From Kordiimonadaceae bacterium (lineage in GTDB: Bacteria > Pseudomonadota > Alphaproteobacteria > Sphingomonadales > Emcibacteraceae): a stretch of DNA of 11,081 bases. Location: positions 1 to 11,081 of the forward strand of contig JABIPV010000092.1 in assembly GCA_018699075.1 (NCBI GenBank), given 5' to 3'. The position numbers were made by a program, and so were the translations under genes. The notes beneath the pieces are model-generated. The model worked only from the letters and a program-made list of their open reading frames with translations, searched no databases and was not told the origin of the DNA. Positions 1 through 6,145 of the stretch are shown here, in pieces (within the stretch, counting starts at the first letter, position 1; the number at the start of each line of letters is the position of its first letter).

Positions 1-267
1 ACCCGGTACGAGGCCACCACCAGTTACTCTATCGAATTCGCTAATTTTAGAAAGCATTCTTGGTAAGGGCTCATCTTCTCCTTGTAGGGCGCTGAGTTCA
101 ATAATATTGCCTTTGGCACTCGATGATTTGCCAAGGCCCGTTGGTGTGTTTTCAGACGCTTCTTCGGTCAGAGTATTCCACTCATGGCAGCCTTCGCATT
201 GGCCCATCCATTTATTAAATGTAGAACCGCATGAATTACATACATATATACGCTTTGCTTTTGCCAT
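1..267 (-). CDS. radA: DNA repair protein RadA (Sms), N-terminal part, cut by the window edge
   Basis: The first 89 codons are visible; the rest lies beyond position 1. RadA is a RecA-like ATPase and DnaB-type branch-migration helicase that helps process recombination intermediates. The sequence shows the family's N-terminal C4 zinc ribbon: CNSCG at residues 10-14 and CEGC at 24-27, with W20, G22 and the WNTL motif at 30-33. A linker follows, and the text ends in RVTGGGLVPG (80-89), which leads into the Walker A region of the ATPase core (outside the window). The ATG at 267-265 shares its A with the TGA stop of mlaF, and AAGG lies 3 bases upstream, so the start is well supported. It is the last visible gene of the dnaB-alr-mlaE-mlaF unit and its translation is probably coupled to mlaF. 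The family assignment is very secure; integrity of the rest of the gene cannot be judged. Confidence 0.95.
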   Translation of the reverse strand, partial: MAKAKRIYVCNSCGSTFNKWMGQCEGCHEWNTLTEEASENTPTGLGKSSSAKGNIIELSALQGEDEPLPRMLSKISEFDRVTGGGLVPG

Positions 268-1046
268 CAGCCTTTTAATATTTCCATCTTAATTGGACCT
301 TCAGCCTTACCGTTAATGAACTGATCTATATAATCGCTTCCGCTATGATCAATTTCATCTTTAGGGCCTGTCCAGATCATGTTTCCGTGGTAAATCATTG
401 CGACATTATCCGCAATTTTACGCACACTTGACATATCGTGAGTGATCGTTAGGGCGGTTGCACCCACATCTTTAACGCATTCAACGATTAATTCGTTAAT
501 CACGTCTGACATAATCGGGTCGAGGCCTGTGGTCGGTTCATCAAAGAAGATTATTTCAGGATTGGTGGCAATGGCACGTGCGAGGCCGACACGTTTTTGC
601 ATTCCTCCGGAAAGTTCGGCGGGGCTAAGTTTGGCCACATCGGGACTTAAGCCCACACGGCGTAATTTTTCTATCGCGATTTCTTTCGCTTCATCGCGGC
701 TATGAAGCCGCTGAGCAAGAAGCCCAAAGGCGACATTTTCCCAAACGGGTAAGCTGTCAAATAATGCAGCACCCTGAAACAACATACCAAATTTGCTGAG
801 AATTTCTTTGCGTTCACTTTGTGCAATTCCCACCATTTCGGTGCCATCAATTTTAATGCTGCCACTGTTTGGTGTCAGTAGACCTAAGATACATTTAAGG
901 GTAACGGATTTACCTGAACCAGATCCGCCAATGATGACCATGCTTTCGCCTGTCATCACGTCAAGATTAACATCATCAAGCACGACTTTATCGCCAAAAC
1001 TTTTACGAAGGCCCTTAAGGCTTATTTTTGGAACAGCATTATTCAT
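267..1046 (-). CDS. mlaF: Mla-type phospholipid ABC transporter, ATP-binding subunit
   Basis: A 259-residue cytoplasmic ATPase that powers the MlaE permease in moving phospholipids between inner and outer membranes, which maintains outer-membrane lipid asymmetry. Visible motifs are Walker A GGSGSGKS (40-47), Q-loop Q91 in LFQGAALFDSLPVWENVAF (89-107), the ABC signature LSGGMQKR (145-152), Walker B IIFFDEP (165-171) with catalytic E170, the D-loop GLD and the switch H203 in THD. The ALFDSLPVWENVAF stretch is typical of the MlaF/Ttg2A branch rather than amino-acid or sugar importers. The length matches the family. The ATG at 1046-1044 overlaps the mlaE stop by four bases (ATGA); the nearest purine-rich SD-like GGAG is 14 bases upstream, so re-initiation after mlaE is likely. 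Its stop shares one base with the radA start. No mlaD, mlaC or mlaB gene is adjacent. Substrate is inferred from family. Confidence 0.93.
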   Translation of the reverse strand: MNNAVPKISLKGLRKSFGDKVVLDDVNLDVMTGESMVIIGGSGSGKSVTLKCILGLLTPNSGSIKIDGTEMVGIAQSERKEILSKFGMLFQGAALFDSLPVWENVAFGLLAQRLHSRDEAKEIAIEKLRRVGLSPDVAKLSPAELSGGMQKRVGLARAIATNPEIIFFDEPTTGLDPIMSDVINELIVECVKDVGATALTITHDMSSVRKIADNVAMIYHGNMIWTGPKDEIDHSGSDYIDQFINGKAEGPIKMEILKG

Positions 1047-1819
1047 GATGAAAAGAACATCTCCGTCACGACATAGTTGGAAACTAGGATCATGATACAG
1101 GCAGAAACAACCGCATTTGTCGTGGCGATGCCCACGCCCTGTGCGCCGCCGCGGGTATTAAAACCATGGTAACATCCCATCAATGATATAAAGAAACCGA
1201 AAACGCACGCTTTGGTCAAGCTGGCTATTACATCAATTGCTTCCAAGAAATCTATTGTTGATTTCATATAATTTCCGCTGTTAAAGCCCAGCTTTGATGT
1301 GGCGAGTAAATACCCACCCATCACGCCAATAGTGTCGGCAACAATCACGAGCATTAAAGGCATCATGATAATGGTCGCAAGAATTCGCGGTGCAATAAGG
1401 TATTTAAATGGATCAGTAGAAAGCGTCGTTAGAGCATCAATCTGTTCCGTCACCCGCATGGTGCCAAGTTCAGCGGCCATTGAGGCGCTAACCCGTCCCG
1501 CGACGATTAAACCGCAAAGGGTTGGTCCAAGTTCACGAACCATGCCGATCACAACAATGGTAGGTAGCGTACTTTCCGCATTAAATCTTGCGCTTCCTTC
1601 ATATATATTTACAGCTAAGGCCGCGCCAGTGAACAACGTAGTTAAGCCGACAACCGGTAATGAATAATAACCGATATTCATCATTTGTTTTAACAGTTCA
1701 CGTGGATAATAAGGCGGGGTGAGCATATGGGTAAATGCGTTAACCGCAAAAAGACCAATGCGGCCTGCGGCTCTTAAAAAAGAAATAACAACCCGTCCAA
1801 TGACGGCCAAAAAATTCAT
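1043..1819 (-). CDS. mlaE: Mla-type phospholipid ABC transporter, permease subunit
   Basis: A 258-residue integral inner-membrane permease of the MlaE/Ttg2B (DUF140) family, the partner of the MlaF ATPase encoded next. An amphipathic N-terminus (1-30) is followed by about five hydrophobic segments, near residues 52-75, 86-110, 145-170, 198-220 and 232-255. The family hallmark lies between the second and third: RELGP (95-99), then AGRVSASMAAELGTM (107-121) and VTEQIDAL (123-130), the cytoplasmic coupling region that contacts the ATPase. A second conserved patch, GFNTRGGAQGVG (219-230), is also typical. GAGG lies 10 bases before the ATG, inside the 3' end of alr, and the start shares one base with the alr stop (TAATG). 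In other bacteria MlaE works with a hexameric MCE-domain protein, MlaD; none is encoded in this window, so that partner must be elsewhere or different. Confidence 0.93.
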   Translation of the reverse strand: MNFLAVIGRVVISFLRAAGRIGLFAVNAFTHMLTPPYYPRELLKQMMNIGYYSLPVVGLTTLFTGAALAVNIYEGSARFNAESTLPTIVVIGMVRELGPTLCGLIVAGRVSASMAAELGTMRVTEQIDALTTLSTDPFKYLIAPRILATIIMMPLMLVIVADTIGVMGGYLLATSKLGFNSGNYMKSTIDFLEAIDVIASLTKACVFGFFISLMGCYHGFNTRGGAQGVGIATTNAVVSACIMILVSNYVVTEMFFSS

Positions 1820-2916
1820 TAAGCTTTCGCCTCTAATTTATAATTTTTGTGCAACCGATGACCGATGCCCGTTAACAATTGATAATGCCCTAAAGTAGAG
1901 ACTTCGGACGCCATTTCAAGTGTTATGTTTGATCCGATTAATTCTATTTCATCTTTAAGGCTAATTTTGTCAAAAATACGATCTGTAATATCAATAGCAA
2001 TCATGTCCATGGACACTTTTCCTATCACGGAAACTATTTCACCATTGAGAAAAACTTTTCCATTTATTTCATTTAGTTTCAAGTATCCATCTGCATAACC
2101 AACATTAATATGGGCAATTCGTGATGGTTTTTGTGCTGTCCATATTCCATTATACCCAACGGACATTCCGGTTTTGAGTTCACGGATTTGCAGGATCTTT
2201 CCTTTTATTTCAAAAGTGTTCTTGATCCCGCCTGGTAAGGGAAGTGTACGCGGATTACCGCCATAAAGCATAATCCCGGGACGGAGCATATCAAAATGAT
2301 ACTCTTCTCCCAGAAAAATACCCGCAGAATTACAAAGGCTTGCAGGAATATTGGGTAAAGTATTCGAGATTTTTTGCAATTTTTGCAATTGGTGCTTATT
2401 TGCTGGATTTTCAGGTTCGTCGGATGATGAAAGATGACTTAATATAAGTGAAACGTTTAAATCATTGCGGGTATTTAAAAACTGTTCTGTTTCATGTTCT
2501 GAAAATCCCAAGCGATTTATGCCTGTGTCAAAATGAATTGCGCACGGTTCAAGTTGTTCTTGCCAAAGGGCCACTTGTGCGAGGTCGTTTAAAATAGGGC
2601 GAATGTCATGCTCAACAAATAAATCGATATGATCTTCGAATAATCCATTGAAAACATAAATCACAGCGTCTTTTAAAAGTGTACGAAGTTCAATCGCTTC
2701 AATAATGTTAGCGACAAAAAAAGTAGTGCAATTGGTATTATGATAAAGGGCAGGTGCCACATTATCCATACCAAGGCCATAAGCATTTGCCTTTACCACA
2801 GCCGCGCAGTTGGCATTTTTTGATTGCCCAGCAAGAGTTTCGTAATTTTCTATAATTCGATTTAGATCAACATTAAGTGATGCAGACGCATTAGCAAAAA
2901 TATCAGCCGCCGTCAT
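1819..2916 (-). CDS. alr: Alanine racemase, PLP-dependent
   Basis: A 365-residue cytoplasmic enzyme that interconverts L- and D-alanine, giving the D-Ala used in peptidoglycan stems. All expected active-site elements of the fold-type III family are present: PLP lysine K42 in AVVKANAYGLG (39-49), R135 in FDTGINRLGF (129-138), H161 in SHLSSSDEP (160-168), the phosphate-binding arginine in LRPGIMLYG (211-219), catalytic Y255 in SVGYNGIW (252-259), NVGYADGY (271-278) and the KVSMDM motif (300-305). Length is normal for the family. The ATG at 2916 shares one base with the dnaB stop (TAATG), and its own stop shares one base with the mlaE start, so it is embedded in a translationally coupled chain. 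The upstream SD is poor (GGAA about 11 bases before the ATG), which fits coupling to dnaB. The dnaB-alr-radA order is common in Alphaproteobacteria. Confidence 0.97.
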   Translation of the reverse strand: MTAADIFANASASLNVDLNRIIENYETLAGQSKNANCAAVVKANAYGLGMDNVAPALYHNTNCTTFFVANIIEAIELRTLLKDAVIYVFNGLFEDHIDLFVEHDIRPILNDLAQVALWQEQLEPCAIHFDTGINRLGFSEHETEQFLNTRNDLNVSLILSHLSSSDEPENPANKHQLQKLQKISNTLPNIPASLCNSAGIFLGEEYHFDMLRPGIMLYGGNPRTLPLPGGIKNTFEIKGKILQIRELKTGMSVGYNGIWTAQKPSRIAHINVGYADGYLKLNEINGKVFLNGEIVSVIGKVSMDMIAIDITDRIFDKISLKDEIELIGSNITLEMASEVSTLGHYQLLTGIGHRLHKNYKLEAKA

Positions 2917-4463
2917 TATTCAAATTGTTCCGGTAAGTAATCATCACCCATAGGAAGGTCACTAAATTTGGTGATCTCTGCTTGGAAACGCAGGGGAATG
3001 ATACCAATGGGGCCGTGACGTTGCTTACCAATGATAAATTCCGCCATGCCGAGAAGTTTTTCGCCTTCTTCTTGCCACTGCATATGTTCAGGTGTACCCA
3101 TATCCGGTTCTTGCTGACTATGATAATATTCAGCACGGTACACGAAGGTCACCATATCGGCATCTTGCTCAATTGTACCAGATTCACGAAGGTCCGAAAG
3201 AAGAGGGCGTTTATTATCGCGACTTTCAATGCTCCTGCTGAGCTGAGAAAGCGCAATTACAGGAATTTCCAATTCTTTAGCAAGGCCTTTAAGTCCACGG
3301 GTAATTTCCGATACTTCTTGTACTCTGTTTTCGGGACCTCTTCCTTTTAGTCCTGTACCACGAAGAAGCTGCAAATAATCAACGACCACAAGGCCAAGAC
3401 CATGTTGTCTTTGCATGCGCCTTGCGCGTGTGCGTAGCGCACCAATCGAAAGCCCCGCAGTGTCATCGATGAACAGTGGAAGATCTTGAAGTTCCACGGC
3501 GACGCGCGAAAGCTTGTTAAATTCGTCCTGATCAATGTTACCTTGACGCATATGTTGTGATGAAAGCCCGGCTTGTTCGGCAAGAATACGACTGGCCAGT
3601 TGATCGGCGGACATTTCAAGTGAAAAGAAAGCGACAACGGCTCCTTGGTTATCTTTGTGTTCAATGCCAAGGTCTTTATCATGTTTATATGCTTTGGCAC
3701 AGTTAAAGGCGATGTTAGTGGCAAGGGCTGTTTTACCCATGGCTGGACGTCCCGCAACAATCATCAAATCTGATTTATGAAGGCCACCTATTTTTTTATT
3801 GATGCTATCAAAACCAGTGGTCACACCCGCCAATTTACCTTGACGTTGAAGGGCTTTGCCAATCACATTCACGGCTTTAGTTGTAGAGTCTTTAAAGTTC
3901 TGAAAACCGCCTTCGGTTACGCCACTTTCCGCCATACTGTAGAGCTGTTTTTCCGCTTCTTCAATTTGTTCTTTTGAGGTGTCCTCTACTTCAAATGCAT
4001 AAGCTTTATTGACGATGTCCGTCCCCAGTTCAATCAGGTTACGGCGCACGGCAAGATCATAAATTAAAAGTCCATAATCAAGGGCATTGATGATGGTAAT
4101 CGCTGATGCCGCAAGTTTTGCCAGATAAGTCGCGCCGCCAACGTCTTCGAGCAGTTCTTCTTTTTGAAAATATGGTTTTAAAGTAACGGGCGTTACCAAC
4201 TGGCCTTTTTCGATCATTATGCTGGCCGCAGCATAGATTTTATTGTGGGCAGCATTTGCAAAATGATCGGGAAGTAAGAAATCTTGAACCTTTTCAAGCG
4301 CTTCATTATTAATCAGAATAGCCCCAAGTAAAGCCTGTTCCGCCTCGAGATTATGGGGAACTTCTTTAAATGCAATACTTTCTTCAGAACCAAGCTCAGC
4401 GGGATCTCCGCCAAATTCTTCTGGTTCATTATCCTGTATCGGTATTTCTGAATAATCTGACAT
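2916..4463 (-). CDS. dnaB: Replicative DNA helicase DnaB
   Basis: A 515-residue hexameric helicase that unwinds DNA ahead of the replication fork. After an acidic leader (about 1-32), the N-terminal domain runs from about 33 to 180 (PHNLEAEQALLGAIL at 36-50). A linker and the RecA-like ATPase domain follow: Walker A GRPAMGKT (238-245), catalytic E283 in FFSLEM, Walker B VVVDYLQLL (359-367), SDLRESGTIEQDAD (423-436), and the C-terminal KQRHGPIG (480-487) holding the arginine-finger region. No intein or insertion interrupts it. I chose the ATG at 4463 because AGAG lies 6 bases upstream and because an in-frame TTG at 4502 would sit upstream of the candidate -10 (4490-4495), hence outside the mRNA. 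The stop shares one base with alr. It follows the rplI terminator, so it is probably driven by its own promoter. Confidence 0.96.
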   Translation of the reverse strand: MSDYSEIPIQDNEPEEFGGDPAELGSEESIAFKEVPHNLEAEQALLGAILINNEALEKVQDFLLPDHFANAAHNKIYAAASIMIEKGQLVTPVTLKPYFQKEELLEDVGGATYLAKLAASAITIINALDYGLLIYDLAVRRNLIELGTDIVNKAYAFEVEDTSKEQIEEAEKQLYSMAESGVTEGGFQNFKDSTTKAVNVIGKALQRQGKLAGVTTGFDSINKKIGGLHKSDLMIVAGRPAMGKTALATNIAFNCAKAYKHDKDLGIEHKDNQGAVVAFFSLEMSADQLASRILAEQAGLSSQHMRQGNIDQDEFNKLSRVAVELQDLPLFIDDTAGLSIGALRTRARRMQRQHGLGLVVVDYLQLLRGTGLKGRGPENRVQEVSEITRGLKGLAKELEIPVIALSQLSRSIESRDNKRPLLSDLRESGTIEQDADMVTFVYRAEYYHSQQEPDMGTPEHMQWQEEGEKLLGMAEFIIGKQRHGPIGIIPLRFQAEITKFSDLPMGDDYLPEQFE

Positions 4464-4489
4464 ATTTTGCTCTACGTAATGAATTAAGT

Positions 4490-4519
4490 AGTATATTGCC
4501 AAGGGACGTGTTTTTGCAA
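4490..4519 (-). promoter_or_regulatory. Candidate promoter for the dnaB-alr-mlaEF-radA unit
   Basis: Reading the minus strand, TTGCAA (4519-4514) is followed after 18 bases by TATACT (4495-4490). The -10 matches the consensus at five of six positions and the -35 at four of six. It lies between the rplI terminator and the dnaB ATG and would give a leader of about 20 bases. Placement right after a strong terminator supports a real promoter; strength and start site are inferred. Confidence 0.6.
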
Positions 4520-4530
4520 CTTTAAAACAT

Positions 4531-4560
4531 AAAAAAAGGCGAACCCGAAGGCTCGCCTTT
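4531..4560 (-). terminator. Intrinsic terminator after rplI, UUCG tetraloop
   Basis: On the minus strand an 11-base-pair stem (4560-4550 with 4545-4535; one G-U wobble) closes on the loop UUCG with a C-G closing pair, the extra-stable C(UUCG)G tetraloop. Seven T residues lie at 4537-4531, the innermost three of them also in the stem. It begins 22 bases after the rplI stop. On the plus strand the U-tract is missing, so it should act only on the rpsF-rpsR-rplI transcript. Confidence 0.93.
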
Positions 4561-4582
4561 TATGCAAACAAGTTTAGAAAAC

Positions 4583-5230
4583 TTATTCTGATTTTTCTTC
4601 TTCAGTTTCGCCAGCTGCTTCTTCTTCAGCAGGAGCCTCATCTTCAGTTTCTTCAGTAGCTTCGTCATCAACACTAACGGCTGCTTCTGCATCTTCTTCG
4701 TTTTCAAAGAAATCTTCAACTGCAAATTCTTCGTCAGATGCTTCCGCATCAACGTCGCCGCCTGCGGCTTGAATTTCAGCTTCTTCAGAGGAGCGTGCAA
4801 TATTTGTAACTACTGTGATTTCGACTTCAGGGTGAAGACGAACAGCAATGTCATAAAGACCTAGTGTTTTAAGAGAGCGGTTAAGAATGACTTGGTTTCT
4901 GCCAACTTTATAACCGGCTTCTGTAAGTGCAACACTAATGTCGCGTGATGAAACAGAACCGAAAAGTTGACCACTTTCGCCTGCTTGGCGAATAAGAACA
5001 ACTGAAACGTCAGTCATTTTTGCAGCAACAGCTTCAGCATCTGTTTTAGCTTGTATGTTATTTGCTTCGATTTCGTGTTTTTGAGCTTCAAAAACAGCCA
5101 TGTTAGCTTTCGTTGCACGAAGAGCTTTTTTCTGTGGAAGCAAGAAATTACGGGCATAACCGTTTTTCACTGTTACAGTATCGCCAATTTGGCCAAGTTT
5201 TGCAACGCGTTCAAGCAGAATGATATCCAT
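4583..5230 (-). CDS. rplI: 50S ribosomal protein L9 with a long acidic C-terminal tail
   Basis: A 215-residue large-subunit protein that binds 23S rRNA near the L1 stalk base. The N-terminal domain shows MDIILLERV (1-9), LGQIGDTVTVKNGYARNFLLP (12-32) and a lysine/arginine-rich stretch, followed by the long connecting helix (about 40-75). The C-terminal domain contains GQLFGSVSSRDI (87-98) and LHPEVEITVVT (132-142). L9 usually ends near residue 148-150; here about 67 more residues follow, of which 32 are Asp or Glu and only one is Lys. Acidic L9 extensions are known from Alphaproteobacteria, so this is lineage-typical though rather long. AGGAG lies 8 bases before the ATG and overlaps the end of rpsR. 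The gene follows rpsR by 13 bases and is closed by a strong terminator. The tail's function is unknown to me. Confidence 0.96.
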   Translation of the reverse strand: MDIILLERVAKLGQIGDTVTVKNGYARNFLLPQKKALRATKANMAVFEAQKHEIEANNIQAKTDAEAVAAKMTDVSVVLIRQAGESGQLFGSVSSRDISVALTEAGYKVGRNQVILNRSLKTLGLYDIAVRLHPEVEITVVTNIARSSEEAEIQAAGGDVDAEASDEEFAVEDFFENEEDAEAAVSVDDEATEETEDEAPAEEEAAGETEEEKSE

Positions 5231-5243
5231 TGGTCAGTCTCCT

Positions 5244-5501
5244 TTATGGGTTTACGTAAGAGATTAAAGCGAGGTTACGAGCGCGTTTGATCGCACGGGC
5301 AAGTTCGCGTTGTCTCTTCGCTGAAACAGCAGTGATACGGCTAGGTACAATTTTTCCACGCTCTGATACATAACGAGAAAGTGTGCGCACATCTTTATAA
5401 TCGATTTTTTGTGCGTGGCTTCCTGAAAATGGGCATGTTTTACGGCGACGGAAAAATGGGCGGCGTGTGTTGTCGCCACCTGATGAACGTTCGTTACTCA
5501 T
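5244..5501 (-). CDS. rpsR: 30S ribosomal protein S18
   Basis: An 85-residue small-subunit protein that forms a heterodimer with S6 on the platform of the 30S subunit. A basic, disordered N-terminus (RRPFFRRRKTCPFSG, 13-27) precedes the conserved core: IDYKDVRTLSRYVSERGKI (33-51), PSRITAVSAKRQRELARAIK (53-72) and RARNLALISYV (73-83). A single cysteine is present, so the zinc-type four-cysteine version is excluded. The ATG shares one base with the rpsF stop (TAATG), with GAAGGA about nine bases upstream, which suits equal production of the S6 and S18 partners. A 71-codon reading frame in another phase here is only a shadow. In many Rhizobiales a DUF2232 gene sits between rpsR and rplI; here rplI follows directly. 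Confidence 0.97.
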   Translation of the reverse strand: MSNERSSGGDNTRRPFFRRRKTCPFSGSHAQKIDYKDVRTLSRYVSERGKIVPSRITAVSAKRQRELARAIKRARNLALISYVNP

Positions 5502-5893
5502 TAGCTTGCATCCTTCTTGAATTTGTCATCGCGCTTGAATTTATCATCACGTGGCGGACGGTTGTCGCGGTCTTTTGAACGAAGAACGACGCTATCGCCT
5601 TCTTCAAATTCTTCAACGCGAATTGTCATGTAACGAACAACATCTTCGTGAAGACGTGCGTTACGCTCAAGTTCAGCAATAGCAGCATGAGGGGCATCAA
5701 GGTTCAAATGAACATAATGACCTTTTTTGTATTTTTTAATTTTGTAAGCAAGAGTACGAAGACCCCAAGACTCAGTCTTGGCAACGTTACCACCATTATC
5801 AGTAATGATTTTGGTGAAAAGTTCTGTTATCGCATCAACCTGTTGAGGTTGGATATCCTGCCTAGCGATATATGTGTATTCATATAAAGACAT
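5501..5893 (-). CDS. rpsF: 30S ribosomal protein S6
   Basis: A 130-residue small-subunit protein and first gene of the rpsF-rpsR-rplI unit. The ferredoxin-like S6 core covers about residues 1-97: YEYTYIARQDI (4-14), WGLRTLAYKIKKYKKGHYVHLNL (43-65) and ERNARLHEDVVRYMTIRVE (76-94). A charged tail (about 98-130) follows, containing a duplicated RDDKFK/RDDKFK hexapeptide before the end. S6 binds S18 and the central domain of 16S rRNA; in E. coli its C-terminus is lengthened by glutamates added by RimK, but this tail is mixed charge and no such modification can be read from it. AGGAA lies 8 bases before the ATG. The stop overlaps the rpsR start by one base. The leader may carry an autoregulatory RNA structure (see 5921-5969). 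Confidence 0.97.
   Translation of the reverse strand: MSLYEYTYIARQDIQPQQVDAITELFTKIITDNGGNVAKTESWGLRTLAYKIKKYKKGHYVHLNLDAPHAAIAELERNARLHEDVVRYMTIRVEEFEEGDSVVLRSKDRDNRPPRDDKFKRDDKFKKDAS
5516..5551 (-). repeat. Two-copy 18-base tandem repeat in the rpsF tail
   Basis: Positions 5516-5533 and 5534-5551 are adjacent copies of an 18-base unit that differ at two positions. They are in frame and encode RDDKFK twice. This is a recent-looking internal duplication in a disordered tail and could vary in copy number between strains. Confidence 0.85.
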
Positions 5894-5920
5894 TTAGCAA
5901 TTTCCTAATTTGTTTTTAAC

Positions 5921-5969
5921 GTCGGGGCAGCAGCGAATATCAAAAGGCCACATTACAAAATTAACCGAC
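5921..5969 (-). promoter_or_regulatory. Candidate S6:S18 autoregulatory leader hairpin upstream of rpsF
   Basis: On the minus strand GTCGG (5969-5965) can pair with CCGAC (5925-5921), plus a U-G pair outside, enclosing about 39 bases that include GGCC and GCTGCTGCC. The structure ends about 28 bases before the rpsF ATG. Leaders with a conserved CCG element bound by the S6:S18 complex are established in several bacterial phyla; here CCCCG occurs on the 3' side. I cannot show that the fold matches that motif, so the assignment is tentative. Confidence 0.4.
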
Positions 5970-5998
5970 AATTCCCATAAAGTTCATGAGAAGCGCGC

Positions 5999-6026
5999 AA
6001 TATACATGAAAAGTTAAGGAACGCAA
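5999..6026 (-). promoter_or_regulatory. Candidate promoter for rpsF-rpsR-rplI
   Basis: On the minus strand TTGCGT (6026-6021) is followed after 16 bases by TATATT (6004-5999). The -10 matches five of six consensus bases and the -35 begins TTG. A start near 5992 would leave a leader of about 100 bases, enough for the hairpin at 5921-5969. Very AT-rich DNA lies upstream (6031-6075), as often seen at ribosomal promoters. Confidence 0.5.
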
Positions 6027-6079
6027 GGTCTATATAGATTATTTTTGACTTAATTTAACAATAATAACATTAAGTTTTC

Positions 6080-6107
6080 TTGACACTATTGCCGCATTGG
6101 ATAACAC
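6080..6107 (+). promoter_or_regulatory. Candidate promoter for the fabD operon
   Basis: A perfect -35, TTGACA (6080-6085), is followed after 16 bases by TAACAC (6102-6107), a weak -10 that matches only three of six positions. Transcription would begin near 6114, about 30 bases before the fabD ATG. The -35 is convincing; the weak -10 may mean an activated or alphaproteobacterial-type promoter. Confidence 0.55.
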
Positions 6108-6145
6108 TTACAGCAGTCGTTTAAAAAAATGAGGAAGAATATAAT

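Noticed and set aside
3347..3760. A 137-codon minus-strand frame inside dnaB
   Set aside because: It lies wholly within the intact, motif-complete dnaB ATPase domain in another phase and has no SD or family resemblance.
4464..4502. A 13-codon upstream extension of dnaB from a TTG start at 4502
   Set aside because: The TTG lies upstream of the candidate -10 (4490-4495), has no SD, and the extension does not resemble DnaB. The ATG at 4463 is better.
4522..4800. A 92-codon Lys/Leu-rich minus-strand frame ending beyond the rplI stop
   Set aside because: It is the shifted reading of the Glu/Ala-rich rplI tail and runs through the terminator; its composition is the expected by-product.
6045..6073. 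A second fabD promoter from TTGACT at 6045-6050
   Set aside because: No acceptable -10 lies 16-18 bases downstream (CATTAA at best); TTGACA at 6080 is a better -35.
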